Positions 8,446 through 14,974 of a DNA stretch of 35,053 bases are shown piece by piece. The notes under the pieces were generated by a model. That model did not search any database and was not told the DNA's origin. It was given only the letters and a program-made list of their open reading frames with translations. This DNA comes from a virus, in IMG/VR virus record IMGVR_UViG_3300043395_000447, positions 1-35,053 of that record; one strand, 5' to 3'. The position numbers and the translations under genes are program-made. Numbering within the stretch: position 1 is the stretch's first letter; each line of letters opens with the position of its first letter.

Positions 8446-8966
8446 TGTTACGGACTGCTGGCGGCTTAACGATTAACAACACAACCACATTTGCGGGTAA
8501 GTACGGATCGTTTTACAGTTCTACAACGCAGTCCGATGGCGTAAATACTCCAACGCTTTTGTACTGCGAAAATACAGCAGACAATGATGGCGTAACAATG
8601 GAACTAGGAACTAGCGGCAAAAAGTCACGCATGACATTTGCCAATGCTGGAACCTATAACATCCAGTTTTCTGCCCAAGCGCATCACCAGGGCGGCGGTG
8701 GATCTGGCAGCACAATAAACATTTGGTTCCGACTAAATGGCGCAGATATTGCCAATTCAGATACAAAGATAACCATTGCTAGTAGCAGTCCATACCAGGT
8801 TGCCGCTTGGAACTTTATTGTGTCTGTTGCGGCAGGACAGTATGTTGAAATGGTTTATGCGTCAGACAATGCCAATGTTGAATTTTTGGCAGAAGCGTCA
8901 GCAACTAGCCCATTTGCTCATCCTGCCATTCCATCCATCATCATGACAGCACAGCAAATTAAGTGA
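8445..8966 (+). CDS. C1q/TNF-like jelly-roll tail protein, candidate receptor-binding protein
   Basis: The start overlaps the preceding stop (TAATG). The 173-residue protein has the strand pattern of C1q-like domains: KSRMTFANAGTYNIQFSAQAHH, then INIWFRLNGADIANSDTKITI, then AAWNFIVSVAAGQYVEMVYASDNANVEFLA and a final strand near PSIIMTAQQI. Such domains trimerise and act as receptor-binding tips in phage tails. Position after the paralogous small tail protein and before lysis fits. I infer a second adhesin beside the fibres at 30.5-35 kb and 1-617. Confidence 0.7.
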   Translation: MLRTAGGLTINNTTTFAGKYGSFYSSTTQSDGVNTPTLLYCENTADNDGVTMELGTSGKKSRMTFANAGTYNIQFSAQAHHQGGGGSGSTINIWFRLNGADIANSDTKITIASSSPYQVAAWNFIVSVAAGQYVEMVYASDNANVEFLAEASATSPFAHPAIPSIIMTAQQIK

Positions 8967-8974
8967 GGTGAATC

Positions 8975-9139
8975 ATGAAACAGTACATTCTTGACCGTGC
9001 AAAAGAACCGTCCACTTGGCGTGGCGCTATCCTCTTTCTGACTGCTATCGGTGTGCCTATTGCTCCGGCAATGGCTGAACACATCGTCACAGTTGGCCTG
9101 GGGATTGCTGGTTTGATCGGTATGACTACCAAGGGATGA
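8975..9139 (+). CDS. Holin (54 aa)
   Basis: The protein has a charged amphipathic start (KQYILDRAKEPSTWR), two hydrophobic segments (about 17-31 and 37-50) and a short basic tail (TTKG). This matches the small holin type found directly before endolysins in many proteobacterial phages. GAGGTG lies upstream of the ATG. The stop overlaps the endolysin start by ATGA, so the two are coupled. Holins permeabilise the inner membrane to set lysis timing. Confidence 0.8.
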   Translation: MKQYILDRAKEPSTWRGAILFLTAIGVPIAPAMAEHIVTVGLGIAGLIGMTTKG

Positions 9140-9555
9140 TTAACTCGCGCAGCTTAGATGACCTGCTGCCGCAAGTTAAATCCCGTGTTGAGGCGTTTAT
9201 TAAGGCGGCAGATGCGGCTAATATTGATCTGCTAGTCACCAGCACTTATAGGGATCATGAGAGCCAGAATGCCTTATACGCGCAGGGAAGGACAGCGCCA
9301 GGGAAGATCGTCACTAACGCAAAGGCTGGTCAATCGTTTCACAATTTCCGGTGCGCTGTTGATGTTGTTCCTATTGTCGCTGGTAAGCCCAGGTGGGATG
9401 TCAAAGACGATGTTTGGCAGAAGATTGGCGCGTTGGGAAAAGCAACAGGATTAGAATGGGCAGGTGATTGGAAGCGGTTTAAGGAGTATCCGCACTTCCA
9501 GTACACAGGGGGATTGACATTAGCGCAGCTTCAGCAGGGAGCGAAAATTGCCTAA
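9136..9555 (+). CDS. Endolysin, M15-family L-alanyl-D-glutamate-type peptidase
   Basis: The 139-residue protein shows the M15 (VanY-like) zinc peptidase pattern. TSTYRDHESQNALYAQGRT at 35-53 is followed by SFHNFRCAVD with zinc ligands His69 and Asp76, then GLEWAGDW at 105-112 and HF with His120. It cleaves peptide cross-bridges in peptidoglycan. Length equals the usual single-domain form, with no signal peptide, so export depends on the coupled holin just upstream. L-Ala-D-Glu versus D-Ala-D-Ala specificity cannot be settled by eye. Confidence 0.92.
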   Translation: MINSRSLDDLLPQVKSRVEAFIKAADAANIDLLVTSTYRDHESQNALYAQGRTAPGKIVTNAKAGQSFHNFRCAVDVVPIVAGKPRWDVKDDVWQKIGALGKATGLEWAGDWKRFKEYPHFQYTGGLTLAQLQQGAKIA

Positions 9556-9778
9556 GAACGTCAAGTTATCCGTCGGCAGGGGAGAGAAGCTACCAGCCTC
9601 ACAGGGTGCTGGCCTGACTGCTAAAGGCCGTGCCAAGCATAACCGTGCTACTGGTAGCAAACTCAAAGCGCCGACTAAAGATTCTTCCAATCCTCGCCAC
9701 AAGTCTTTTTGTGCGCGTAGCAAGAATTGGAAGGGAGAGCGCGGCAAGGCCGCTAGAAAACGTTGGGGGTGCAGATGA
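9548..9778 (+). CDS. Small basic conserved phage protein (TTG start), 76 aa
   Basis: Translation probably begins at TTG 9548, six bases after a GGGAG site and overlapping the end of the endolysin gene. The product is strongly basic, with the pattern GAGLTAKGRAKHNRATGSKLKAP followed by KSFCARSKNWKGERGKAARKRW. I know this as a widespread small phage protein, probably the DUF6321 type, of unknown function. Its charge suggests nucleic-acid binding. Its stop overlaps the next ATG (ATGA at 9775). Confidence 0.75.
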   Translation: MPKNVKLSVGRGEKLPASQGAGLTAKGRAKHNRATGSKLKAPTKDSSNPRHKSFCARSKNWKGERGKAARKRWGCR

Positions 9779-9930
9779 GTGATGGTCTATATGCAAACAT
9801 TCATGCCAAGCGTGAACGTATCCGCAAGGGTTCTGGAGAGAAGATGCGAAAGCCAGGGAGCAAGGGCGCTCCCACGGCTAGGGCATTTACTCAGAGTGCA
9901 AAAACCGCCAAGCGAAAAACAACACGATAA
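9775..9930 (+). CDS. Small basic conserved phage protein, 51 aa
   Basis: The ATG overlaps the upstream stop and follows a GGGGG ribosome site. The product begins MSDGLYANIHAKRERIRKGSGEKMRKPG, a pattern I recognise from many marine and freshwater phages, and ends in Lys/Arg/Thr-rich sequence. Function is unknown; nucleic-acid binding is plausible from charge. It is the last gene of the rightward block. Its final 44 bases overlap, tail to tail, the small leftward ORF at 9887-9982. Confidence 0.75.
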   Translation: MSDGLYANIHAKRERIRKGSGEKMRKPGSKGAPTARAFTQSAKTAKRKTTR

Positions 9931-9982
9931 ACAGCATCAGCCCCATCCCAATAAGCATCCCCGCGAGAAGGTCAAGGATCAT
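9887..9982 (-). CDS. Candidate 31-aa single-pass membrane peptide coupled to the XRE regulator
   Basis: The ATG (9982-9980) overlaps the stop of the XRE gene (9981-9979) as ATGA. The product (MILDLLAGMLIGMGLMLFIV at its start, ending FAWRFLHSE) is almost entirely hydrophobic up to residue 27, with a short charged end. There is no well-spaced Shine-Dalgarno sequence, so expression would depend on reinitiation after the regulator. The ORF runs antisense into the last 44 bases of the rightward gene. It may be a regulator-linked membrane peptide, or chance. Confidence 0.5.
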   Translation of the reverse strand: MILDLLAGMLIGMGLMLFIVLFFAWRFLHSE

Positions 9983-10221
9983 CCTTCCACCGAACTACCT
10001 GGCAGGTAGCCTCTGATCTTCTCAATACTCCAGCCAGAAGCGTCGTAGATCTTCAGGATATGGTTCGCGTTAATTGCCAGCTTGCCGTGCCGGATTTTGC
10101 TCAATACCGGCGGCGGCACACCTAATTCCTCTGCCAGAGCAGCATCATTCTTCAGATCTAGTTCGTCTTTCAAGATGTCCAGCAAGTCATTTTGCGGGAG
10201 CATTTCTCTCATTTCAGCCAT
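9979..10221 (-). CDS. XRE/Cro-type helix-turn-helix regulator, 80 aa
   Basis: The protein has a helix-turn-helix at about residues 27-46 (AALAEELGVPPPVLSKIRHG) with the order typical of XRE/Cro repressors, then an LKIYDASGWSIEKIRGYL tail. A full AAGGAGG site precedes the ATG. It is near the distal end of the long leftward operon, not next to a divergent promoter, so it is more likely a Cro-like or late-acting regulator than a lysogeny repressor. No integrase is present to suggest lysogeny. Confidence 0.85.
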   Translation of the reverse strand: MAEMREMLPQNDLLDILKDELDLKNDAALAEELGVPPPVLSKIRHGKLAINANHILKIYDASGWSIEKIRGYLPGSSVEG

Positions 10222-10230
10222 GTTTCCTCC

Positions 10231-10968
10231 TTAGGGTGTGGCAAGTAAAGCGCCTTCAAAGACATAGCTGCCAACGTGCGCTAAATGCGCCCAGGGAGCA
10301 GCAAAGATTTGCCCACCGGCTTCTCGCCAAATGCGGCAAAAGTGGTAATCCTCCGACAGCAGACGGTTCGTTCCTGGTTCAATACTGGTAGTAAAGTATT
10401 CTTTGATCTCATCGTTCTTGATGTTGCCAGACAAGTCGGTGACATCATTGGTGTAGGACGGAACCAAGTCAGCTAACTTCTCAAACACTTCCCGCTTAAT
10501 CAGCATGAAGCCTGTACCGCCATTCCAGATCTCCACAGGCTCATTAACCGGCACAGTAACCTCGCCAGCGTAGCCCACCAGGTTAACTACGAAACTGCCG
10601 GTATGCCACTTCAGTTCGTCGTTAGCAACGCCAGAATCCATAGCCCTCTTGACGCTGCCCCAGTTGATCTCTTTCTTGGGATAGATGCCGCAGATAATGT
10701 CCTTGTCGGCCTCAATCATCTTGAGAACGTCAGGAGCGTGGAACCGGATGTCAGCATCAATAAAGAACAGGTGAGTGCAGTCAGTCTTTAGGAACTGGTG
10801 TGCCATTGCGTTCCTGGCACGGGTAATCAGGCTTTCATTGAACATGAACGACATCATGCTGGTGATGTTGTTATCCCGCAGAATGTTATTCAGTTGCAGC
10901 AGGGATTGTGTATAGAAGCCAAAGCATTGACCTCCATACATCGGGGTAGAGATAAAAAGTTTAGTCAT
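10231..10968 (-). CDS. GT-A-fold glycosyltransferase-like protein
   Basis: The 245-residue protein starts LFISTPMYGGQ and has a DxD-type metal/nucleotide-sugar site, FFIDADIRF, with Asp71 and Asp73. This is followed by DIICGIYPKKEINW and a GGTGFMLIKREVFEKL acceptor-side element, then EDYHFCRIWREAGG. This is the layout of small phage glycosyltransferases (GT2-like). It could modify virion proteins, phage DNA or host surface glycans; context does not decide. The start ATG overlaps the upstream HTH gene stop. Confidence 0.8.
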   Translation of the reverse strand: MTKLFISTPMYGGQCFGFYTQSLLQLNNILRDNNITSMMSFMFNESLITRARNAMAHQFLKTDCTHLFFIDADIRFHAPDVLKMIEADKDIICGIYPKKEINWGSVKRAMDSGVANDELKWHTGSFVVNLVGYAGEVTVPVNEPVEIWNGGTGFMLIKREVFEKLADLVPSYTNDVTDLSGNIKNDEIKEYFTTSIEPGTNRLLSEDYHFCRIWREAGGQIFAAPWAHLAHVGSYVFEGALLATP

Positions 10969-11171
10969 TTCTTCATCCTATAAAACCATTTGTTAGCACG
11001 ACGCTGGCAGCTAATGTCATAGCCGTTAGCCCGCAGTTCACTGATAATGCTGTTGACCGCACAGACACCAGCCTTCTGGATGATCTCTAGTGTGGTGTAT
11101 TCCCCGCCTTTGGAAAGCAGTTTAAAAACTCTCTGCAAGCGATCTGAGTTGTCTAATGTTGCTGCATTCAT
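10965..11171 (-). CDS. Small winged-helix/HTH-like DNA-binding protein, 68 aa
   Basis: The product reads as a single HTH domain: DRLQRVFKLLSKGGEYTTLEIIQKAGVCAVNSIISELRANGYDI, with a C-terminal basic wing (CQRRANKWFYRMKK). Such proteins are common in phage early operons near recombination genes. It is coupled on both sides by ATGA overlaps (11168-11171 and 10965-10968). A transcriptional or replication-accessory role is possible. Confidence 0.75.
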   Translation of the reverse strand: MNAATLDNSDRLQRVFKLLSKGGEYTTLEIIQKAGVCAVNSIISELRANGYDISCQRRANKWFYRMKK

Positions 11172-11485
11172 GAAATATCCTCCACTCTCAAAACGTATCT
11201 GCCTTTAGTATTCTTGCGCCATCCGTGTACTTCAATTCTGATACCGGCATCTCGGACAAACGCAACCGTGGGTGAATCCTGAATCTTCTTAATCCGTTCT
11301 GCGACACCTGTGCTAGTCACTTGAACCGCTAACACTTCGTTCTTGCGAATAGCCAGGATGTCGCACCAGCCCCACAAGTCCTGTCGCTGCTTGGTAAAGC
11401 TATTCCACTTCTCCACTATCGCGCAGAAATAGCCCTGCTCCCGCAGATACTCAAGACTTCGTTGTGTAGGACTAGACTTAGCCAT
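11168..11485 (-). CDS. PD-(D/E)XK-like nuclease family protein, 105 aa
   Basis: The protein starts SPTQRSLEYLREQGY and carries DLWGWCDILAIRKNEVLAVQVTS, in which Asp42 and the Gln55-Val-Thr57 strand take the positions of the D and E-x-K of PD-(D/E)XK nucleases. It ends with VHGWRKNTKGRYVLRVEDI. I know this as a widespread phage protein. The lysine of the canonical motif is not present (QVT), so activity is uncertain. It lies within the RecT/exonuclease operon, where a junction or flap nuclease would make sense. Confidence 0.7.
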   Translation of the reverse strand: MAKSSPTQRSLEYLREQGYFCAIVEKWNSFTKQRQDLWGWCDILAIRKNEVLAVQVTSTGVAERIKKIQDSPTVAFVRDAGIRIEVHGWRKNTKGRYVLRVEDIS

Positions 11486-11781
11486 CAGAACGGCACTTCA
11501 TCATCTTTAAATGGATTGAACTCATTTGGCTTCTTGAGTGTGGCTTCTGGTGCTGGACGGTTAGCCTTCCAGTTAGGATCAGGAACCCAGTTATCCTGCG
11601 CCATAGAGATGAGTTCACCTACCCTTGTGGCCTTCTTCCAGGCGGCAATCTTGACCTGCTCACCGGCTTTAAAGTCACGATCCAAGGTAATCATGCCCTT
11701 GTAGTCAGGTTGACTTGGGGATGTCTTCTTGTCATTCTGGAACAGTACGCCTTTACCAGGCTCAGAGTTATGTGTCTTCAT
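11485..11781 (-). CDS. Candidate ssDNA-binding protein with an SSB-type C-terminal tip
   Basis: The 98-residue protein begins with GVLFQNDKKTSPSQPDYKGMITL, a pattern seen in a small phage family, followed by a short beta region (VKIAAWKKATRVGELISMAQ). After a Pro/Asn-rich linker it ends DDEVPF, closely resembling the acidic, phenylalanine-ended tip (DDDIPF) through which bacterial SSB recruits partner proteins. It sits directly downstream of RecT with a four-base overlap. GGAGAT precedes the ATG. I infer ssDNA binding or SSB mimicry; there is no standard SSB OB-fold length. Confidence 0.6.
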   Translation of the reverse strand: MKTHNSEPGKGVLFQNDKKTSPSQPDYKGMITLDRDFKAGEQVKIAAWKKATRVGELISMAQDNWVPDPNWKANRPAPEATLKKPNEFNPFKDDEVPF

Positions 11782-12587
11782 TTGATCTCCAATGTGTTTA
11801 CGGCTTCTAATACGGCTAATTTGCTTTCATTGCCCATGGTGTCGATGATCTGCTGATTGGCCTTTTTAAATGCCTTCAGCTTGTCGGCTTTGGTCTTGTC
11901 ATCCATCTTTCCTGCCTTGACGCGATTTATCATTGCGTAGAAGGATGTCTCCCAAGCGGACAAACTCTCCGCTGTATCGTATGGCTCCTCCTGACCTGGA
12001 ATGTAAAGCGGCAAAAAACCCTCACCTACTTCCTTGGCCTGTTTGATCTCCTCAACGATCTCTGCGGCTCCCATATCTTTGACCTTAGGTGATTCAGCCT
12101 TTGTCGGCTTATCGTCAAAGTCTTGGACTTCCTCAACGGAGTACGTTCCAACGACGCAGCCTGGATAGACAGCGCGTATTCCTTCTGAAATGCAACGCGA
12201 ACGGAGCATGGCTCTAGGGTATTTATGCCACCCGCTTCCAGGCTTAACGAGTCCAATTTGTTGCGCTTGCGATATTGTCCATCTAACAGTGATGCTGCCA
12301 CCGCTAGGATGACTAAACAGGCCAGCCACACATTCATCTGTGTACTCCTTCCATTCCACTTTGCCGCCAGCCGCCTGGAAACGCGCCAGCATTGCGTCAG
12401 CTTTCAGTGCCGGTCTGCCTTGGATAATGTGATAGTCACGCGCAGCAATAGCAGGATGCTGCCCTTCTGCCTGTGCTATCAGCATCAATGCCATAGCTTC
12501 ATCGGCGGTCTTGACTCCGAATAGGCCGGACTTGGCAACGGCTAATGCCATGCGCTCAATATCTTGAACAGGTACTAAGTTACTCAT
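11778..12587 (-). CDS. recT: RecT-family single-strand annealing protein
   Basis: The 269-residue protein shows the RecT core. EAMALMLIAQAEGQHPAIAARDYHIIQGRPALKADAMLARF lies at about 28-68, then GSGWHKYPRAMLRSRCISEGIRAVYPG near 136-163. RecT anneals complementary single strands at resected ends. It lies downstream of the YqaJ-type exonuclease and upstream of the SSB-tipped protein, the usual partners of a phage two-component recombination system. CAGGAGAT precedes the ATG, and the start overlaps the upstream stop. Function is confidently assigned at family level. Confidence 0.92.
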   Translation of the reverse strand: MSNLVPVQDIERMALAVAKSGLFGVKTADEAMALMLIAQAEGQHPAIAARDYHIIQGRPALKADAMLARFQAAGGKVEWKEYTDECVAGLFSHPSGGSITVRWTISQAQQIGLVKPGSGWHKYPRAMLRSRCISEGIRAVYPGCVVGTYSVEEVQDFDDKPTKAESPKVKDMGAAEIVEEIKQAKEVGEGFLPLYIPGQEEPYDTAESLSAWETSFYAMINRVKAGKMDDKTKADKLKAFKKANQQIIDTMGNESKLAVLEAVNTLEIK

Positions 12588-12883
12588 TTCTCATCTCCTG
12601 TTTTGTGCTTCTTAGAATGAATGCCGCAATACCAAACATCATTTACTTGCTCAGATGCCTTGCAATGACATTGGGCGTAAAAATAAAAAATTCCATAAAA
12701 ACGCTCTGCACCAACATTTATGCAACTTCTTTTAGTTAATACAGTGGCCTGACAACGCGGTTCACCAGATGCCATTTTGCTTGTGTGTTGATAGCAAGTA
12801 GGGCAAATGTCGTAGCTGTAAGTAACAGACCCCTCTATGTACGGATATAACGAAACATCTTCTTGCTTGTTCAATATGTGCAT
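12584..12883 (-). CDS. Cys/His-rich hypothetical protein between exonuclease and RecT, 99 aa
   Basis: The protein contains CPTCYQH, C at EPRCQA, C at KRSCIN, CHC and CGIHSKKH, enough ligands for one or two zinc sites. A GAGGT site precedes the ATG and its stop overlaps recT. The insertion between the exonuclease and RecT genes is unusual but the coupling is clean. DNA binding or an accessory role in recombination is possible; no family is recognised. The coding sequence is AT-richer than its neighbours, hinting at separate acquisition. Confidence 0.65.
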   Translation of the reverse strand: MHILNKQEDVSLYPYIEGSVTYSYDICPTCYQHTSKMASGEPRCQATVLTKRSCINVGAERFYGIFYFYAQCHCKASEQVNDVWYCGIHSKKHKTGDEK

Positions 12884-12890
12884 GGATACC

Positions 12891-13796
12891 TCACTTCAGC
12901 AAAAACCTACGGCTACCTGGCATCTCAACAACGAACTTCTCATAGATGTCAGGCATGGCTTGCTGGAACAGCTTTGCATCAAACTTGTGGGATGACTTGG
13001 CAGACTTCCAGGTAGCCAGTACCTTGCCGCCCAGATCAATCAAATTGGCTTTGTCTGCCATGAAATTACGGATGGCTAGTTCTATCTGCTCAGACTCAGA
13101 CTCCAGTTGATTTATGCGGGTTTTGTATTCGCGCAGGATTGCACAGGCTTTCTCTACGGATTCAGTAGCGGTCAGGGTTTGTCCGTTATCTGTTGGGTAG
13201 ATGATCTTGGCTGCGTCCAGGCTGTCGGGTTCTGGTGTGGTGTTGGTAGCGACATAAGACCAAAACTTCGCCATCTCCTGAATCAACTCATCTTTCATCT
13301 CTTGGGTGATGGTGAAATGGTAGGTACGGAACTTCTGTCCTCCAAACAAGACCGCAAGGTATACCGACTGAACGTTATGTACCGCTGCTTCGTGAATAAG
13401 TTGCGCCAGATCAGCAGCAGGAACCAGGTTTGTGTCTTCGTCGAACTTAGACATAACGCCCATGTTGTAATTCTTGCATTCAACGAGTGTGCGTCCATCT
13501 GCACTGATGTAGTCAAAGTGAGAGCGTAGCCACGGCTCAGTGGGATGTGACAGTGCATAGTCTGCGTCCTTGAGTTCTATCCGGTGTTTGTCTTGAAACA
13601 GTCTGGCAATGGTAGGTTCCATCACTTTACCCATCTGGACTTCCTCAATGCCAGATAGATCAGGTATGTCCTTCTTGCCCTGCTTTTCTAGGATAACGTC
13701 TGCTGCCTTGCCATTGGCGGCTTTACGGCTGTCACCTGACCACCAGGCAGAGCGCCGGACTTCGGGTGCAAAATCAGATTGATTAGGACTTGTCAT
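12891..13796 (-). CDS. YqaJ-type (lambda Exo-like) recombination exonuclease
   Basis: The 301-residue protein has the order of YqaJ viral recombinases: SAWWSGDSRKAANGKAAD near the start, GKVMEP with Glu60, HFDY with Asp95, VECKN with Glu107 and Lys109 (the PD-(D/E)XK centre), and the helix AAADLAQLIHEAAVH-like region with Gln132. It would resect double-strand ends to feed RecT. GGAG six bases before the ATG supports the start. A C-terminal helical part (EYKTRINQLESESEQIELAIRNF) is also common in this family. Confidence 0.9.
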   Translation of the reverse strand: MTSPNQSDFAPEVRRSAWWSGDSRKAANGKAADVILEKQGKKDIPDLSGIEEVQMGKVMEPTIARLFQDKHRIELKDADYALSHPTEPWLRSHFDYISADGRTLVECKNYNMGVMSKFDEDTNLVPAADLAQLIHEAAVHNVQSVYLAVLFGGQKFRTYHFTITQEMKDELIQEMAKFWSYVATNTTPEPDSLDAAKIIYPTDNGQTLTATESVEKACAILREYKTRINQLESESEQIELAIRNFMADKANLIDLGGKVLATWKSAKSSHKFDAKLFQQAMPDIYEKFVVEMPGSRRFLLK

Positions 13797-13808
13797 TATT
13801 TTCTCCAG

Positions 13809-14096
13809 TTATTTTTTACCATCGGTTTTGTAAGTCCAGCCTTCTTTGTCGTAGACCTTGACGGTATCTTTAAACTTCAAATGAATACGATCATTGCTAG
13901 TAGTCCAACAGCCATAGATTGCGTCCTGCTTTGATGTCTCTATGTAGCCAATGTAGAAACCTTTAGGACACCATTCAGCGACTTGGGTAGTCAGAATGAT
14001 TTTCCCGCCAGTAGTTGTCGGGGTTTCCCACCATTCATCGGCATAACAAAAATTCAGGTTTGCTAGCAAAACCCCAAAAATAATTGCTTTCTTCAT
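13809..14096 (-). CDS. Small exported protein with signal peptide, moron-like
   Basis: The 95-residue product has a clear Sec signal peptide (MKKAIIFGVLLANLNFCYA, cleavage before DEWW). The mature part is about 76 residues and has three cysteines (WCPKGF, IYGCWTT). No lipobox is seen. An AGGGGAA ribosome site precedes the ATG. A periplasmic protein inside an early phage operon is a typical moron; it could act in superinfection exclusion or envelope modification. Function is unknown. Confidence 0.75.
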   Translation of the reverse strand: MKKAIIFGVLLANLNFCYADEWWETPTTTGGKIILTTQVAEWCPKGFYIGYIETSKQDAIYGCWTTSNDRIHLKFKDTVKVYDKEGWTYKTDGKK

Positions 14097-14105
14097 GTAA
14101 TTCCC

Positions 14106-14228
14106 CTAAAGGATGCACAGAATGGCAACAAAGATTAGCCACCCAGAATGCTCTATATCAACCGTATAACCCCACATTCCTATCGCGCAGAAACCTACGG
14201 CTGCAATAGCTTTGCCGATGTATTTCAT
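14106..14228 (-). CDS. Small two-segment membrane protein, 40 aa
   Basis: The ATG (14228-14226) overlaps the preceding gene stop as ATGA. The product begins MKYIGKAIAAVGFCAIGMWG and ends SGWLIFVAILCIL. Two hydrophobic segments (about 6-20 and 29-40) flank a short acidic loop (DIEHS). Coupling and hydrophobic pattern argue it is real. Function is unknown. Confidence 0.65.
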   Translation of the reverse strand: MKYIGKAIAAVGFCAIGMWGYTVDIEHSGWLIFVAILCIL

Positions 14229-14449
14229 TGCAACCTGCCTTTCTGGATGTTCTTTAGGGAATCTGCGACTTCCTGAATATCGGCGTGAGCAATGTCACAG
14301 ATGATCGTCAGCAGCACCATAGTCACAGCTCCCCAGGCTCCCAGGTTATCCCCGCATTCATCCTCAAGAACGGCTGTCAGACGGTCTATAACGCGCTGGA
14401 GATCGTCCTGAGACTTCATCCCTTCAGGTAATTTAGATTGACGGGGCAT
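14225..14449 (-). CDS. Small helical hypothetical protein, 74 aa
   Basis: I choose ATG 14449, which follows GGAGG at a spacing of nine bases; a TTG at 14467 is an alternative in-frame start. The gene overlaps the upstream one by 17 bases. The product has a hydrophilic N-terminus (PRQSKLPEGMKSQDDLQRVIDRL) and one hydrophobic helix (WGAVTMVLLTIICDIAHA). No family is recognised. Confidence 0.65.
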   Translation of the reverse strand: MPRQSKLPEGMKSQDDLQRVIDRLTAVLEDECGDNLGAWGAVTMVLLTIICDIAHADIQEVADSLKNIQKGRLQ

Positions 14450-14711
14450 CGCGCATAGCCTCCTCAAACTCTTGGCGGCGTTTCTCGCGCTCTATGGCAG
14501 CTTCGTAATTCAAGATGAAATACTGTGCTTTACTGCCGCAGGAATCGTCAGAGATGCCTGTGCGCTCAGTAAATGCCAGTGGGTAGAGTTCCTGTCCATC
14601 AACGGGATGAATTATCGTTCTGGAAGGTTGTAGGCAACGATCACGCTGCCCTTGTGGTGTGCCAAAAAACTCGCAATCAATACAGAGTTTTATGTCTTTA
14701 AGGTAGGCCAT
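14433..14711 (-). CDS. Cys-containing conserved phage protein, 92 aa
   Basis: The product starts with DIKLCIDCEFFGTPQGQRDRC, in which Cys residues form a small zinc-site-like cluster; a further Cys lies in DDSCGSKA. The C-terminus is charged and helical (EREKRRQEFEEAMRD). Proteins with this N-terminal pattern recur in phage early regions. AAGGGGAT precedes the ATG. It is the first gene to the left of the candidate origin. Confidence 0.7.
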   Translation of the reverse strand: MAYLKDIKLCIDCEFFGTPQGQRDRCLQPSRTIIHPVDGQELYPLAFTERTGISDDSCGSKAQYFILNYEAAIEREKRRQEFEEAMRDAPSI

Positions 14712-14876
14712 ACGAATCCCCTTTCGGTTTCTAATCTTCCCTTTTAAGTTACAAGTCAGGGTCGAATAAGTTTACAACTCGTGCGAAATTGCACGGTAAC
14801 AACATTACTACAACGTCAAACTATTTCCAATGAATAATTACTATGGATTTCACAGAATCAATAGTTATCAAAATGT

Positions 14877-14900
14877 CTGTGGATAACTCTGTGGATAACT
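14877..14900 (-). promoter_or_regulatory. Two perfect DnaA boxes in a 12-bp tandem duplication
   Basis: The 12-mer CTGTGGATAACT occurs twice without a gap (14877-14888 and 14889-14900). Each copy contains TGTGGATAA, the reverse complement of the consensus DnaA box TTATCCACA. Both boxes point the same way with 12-bp spacing. Confidence 0.7.
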
Positions 14901-14974
14901 ATACCTGGCACGATTCTTGGTTATATAGAATATAGTAGGATTCTGTATTAGTACCACTATATGTAGTTATGCCT

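Noticed and set aside
14843-14935. Rightward 30-codon ORF through the DnaA boxes
   Set aside because: No ribosome site, isolated on the strand opposite to its operon, and its sequence is explained by the tandem 12-mer.
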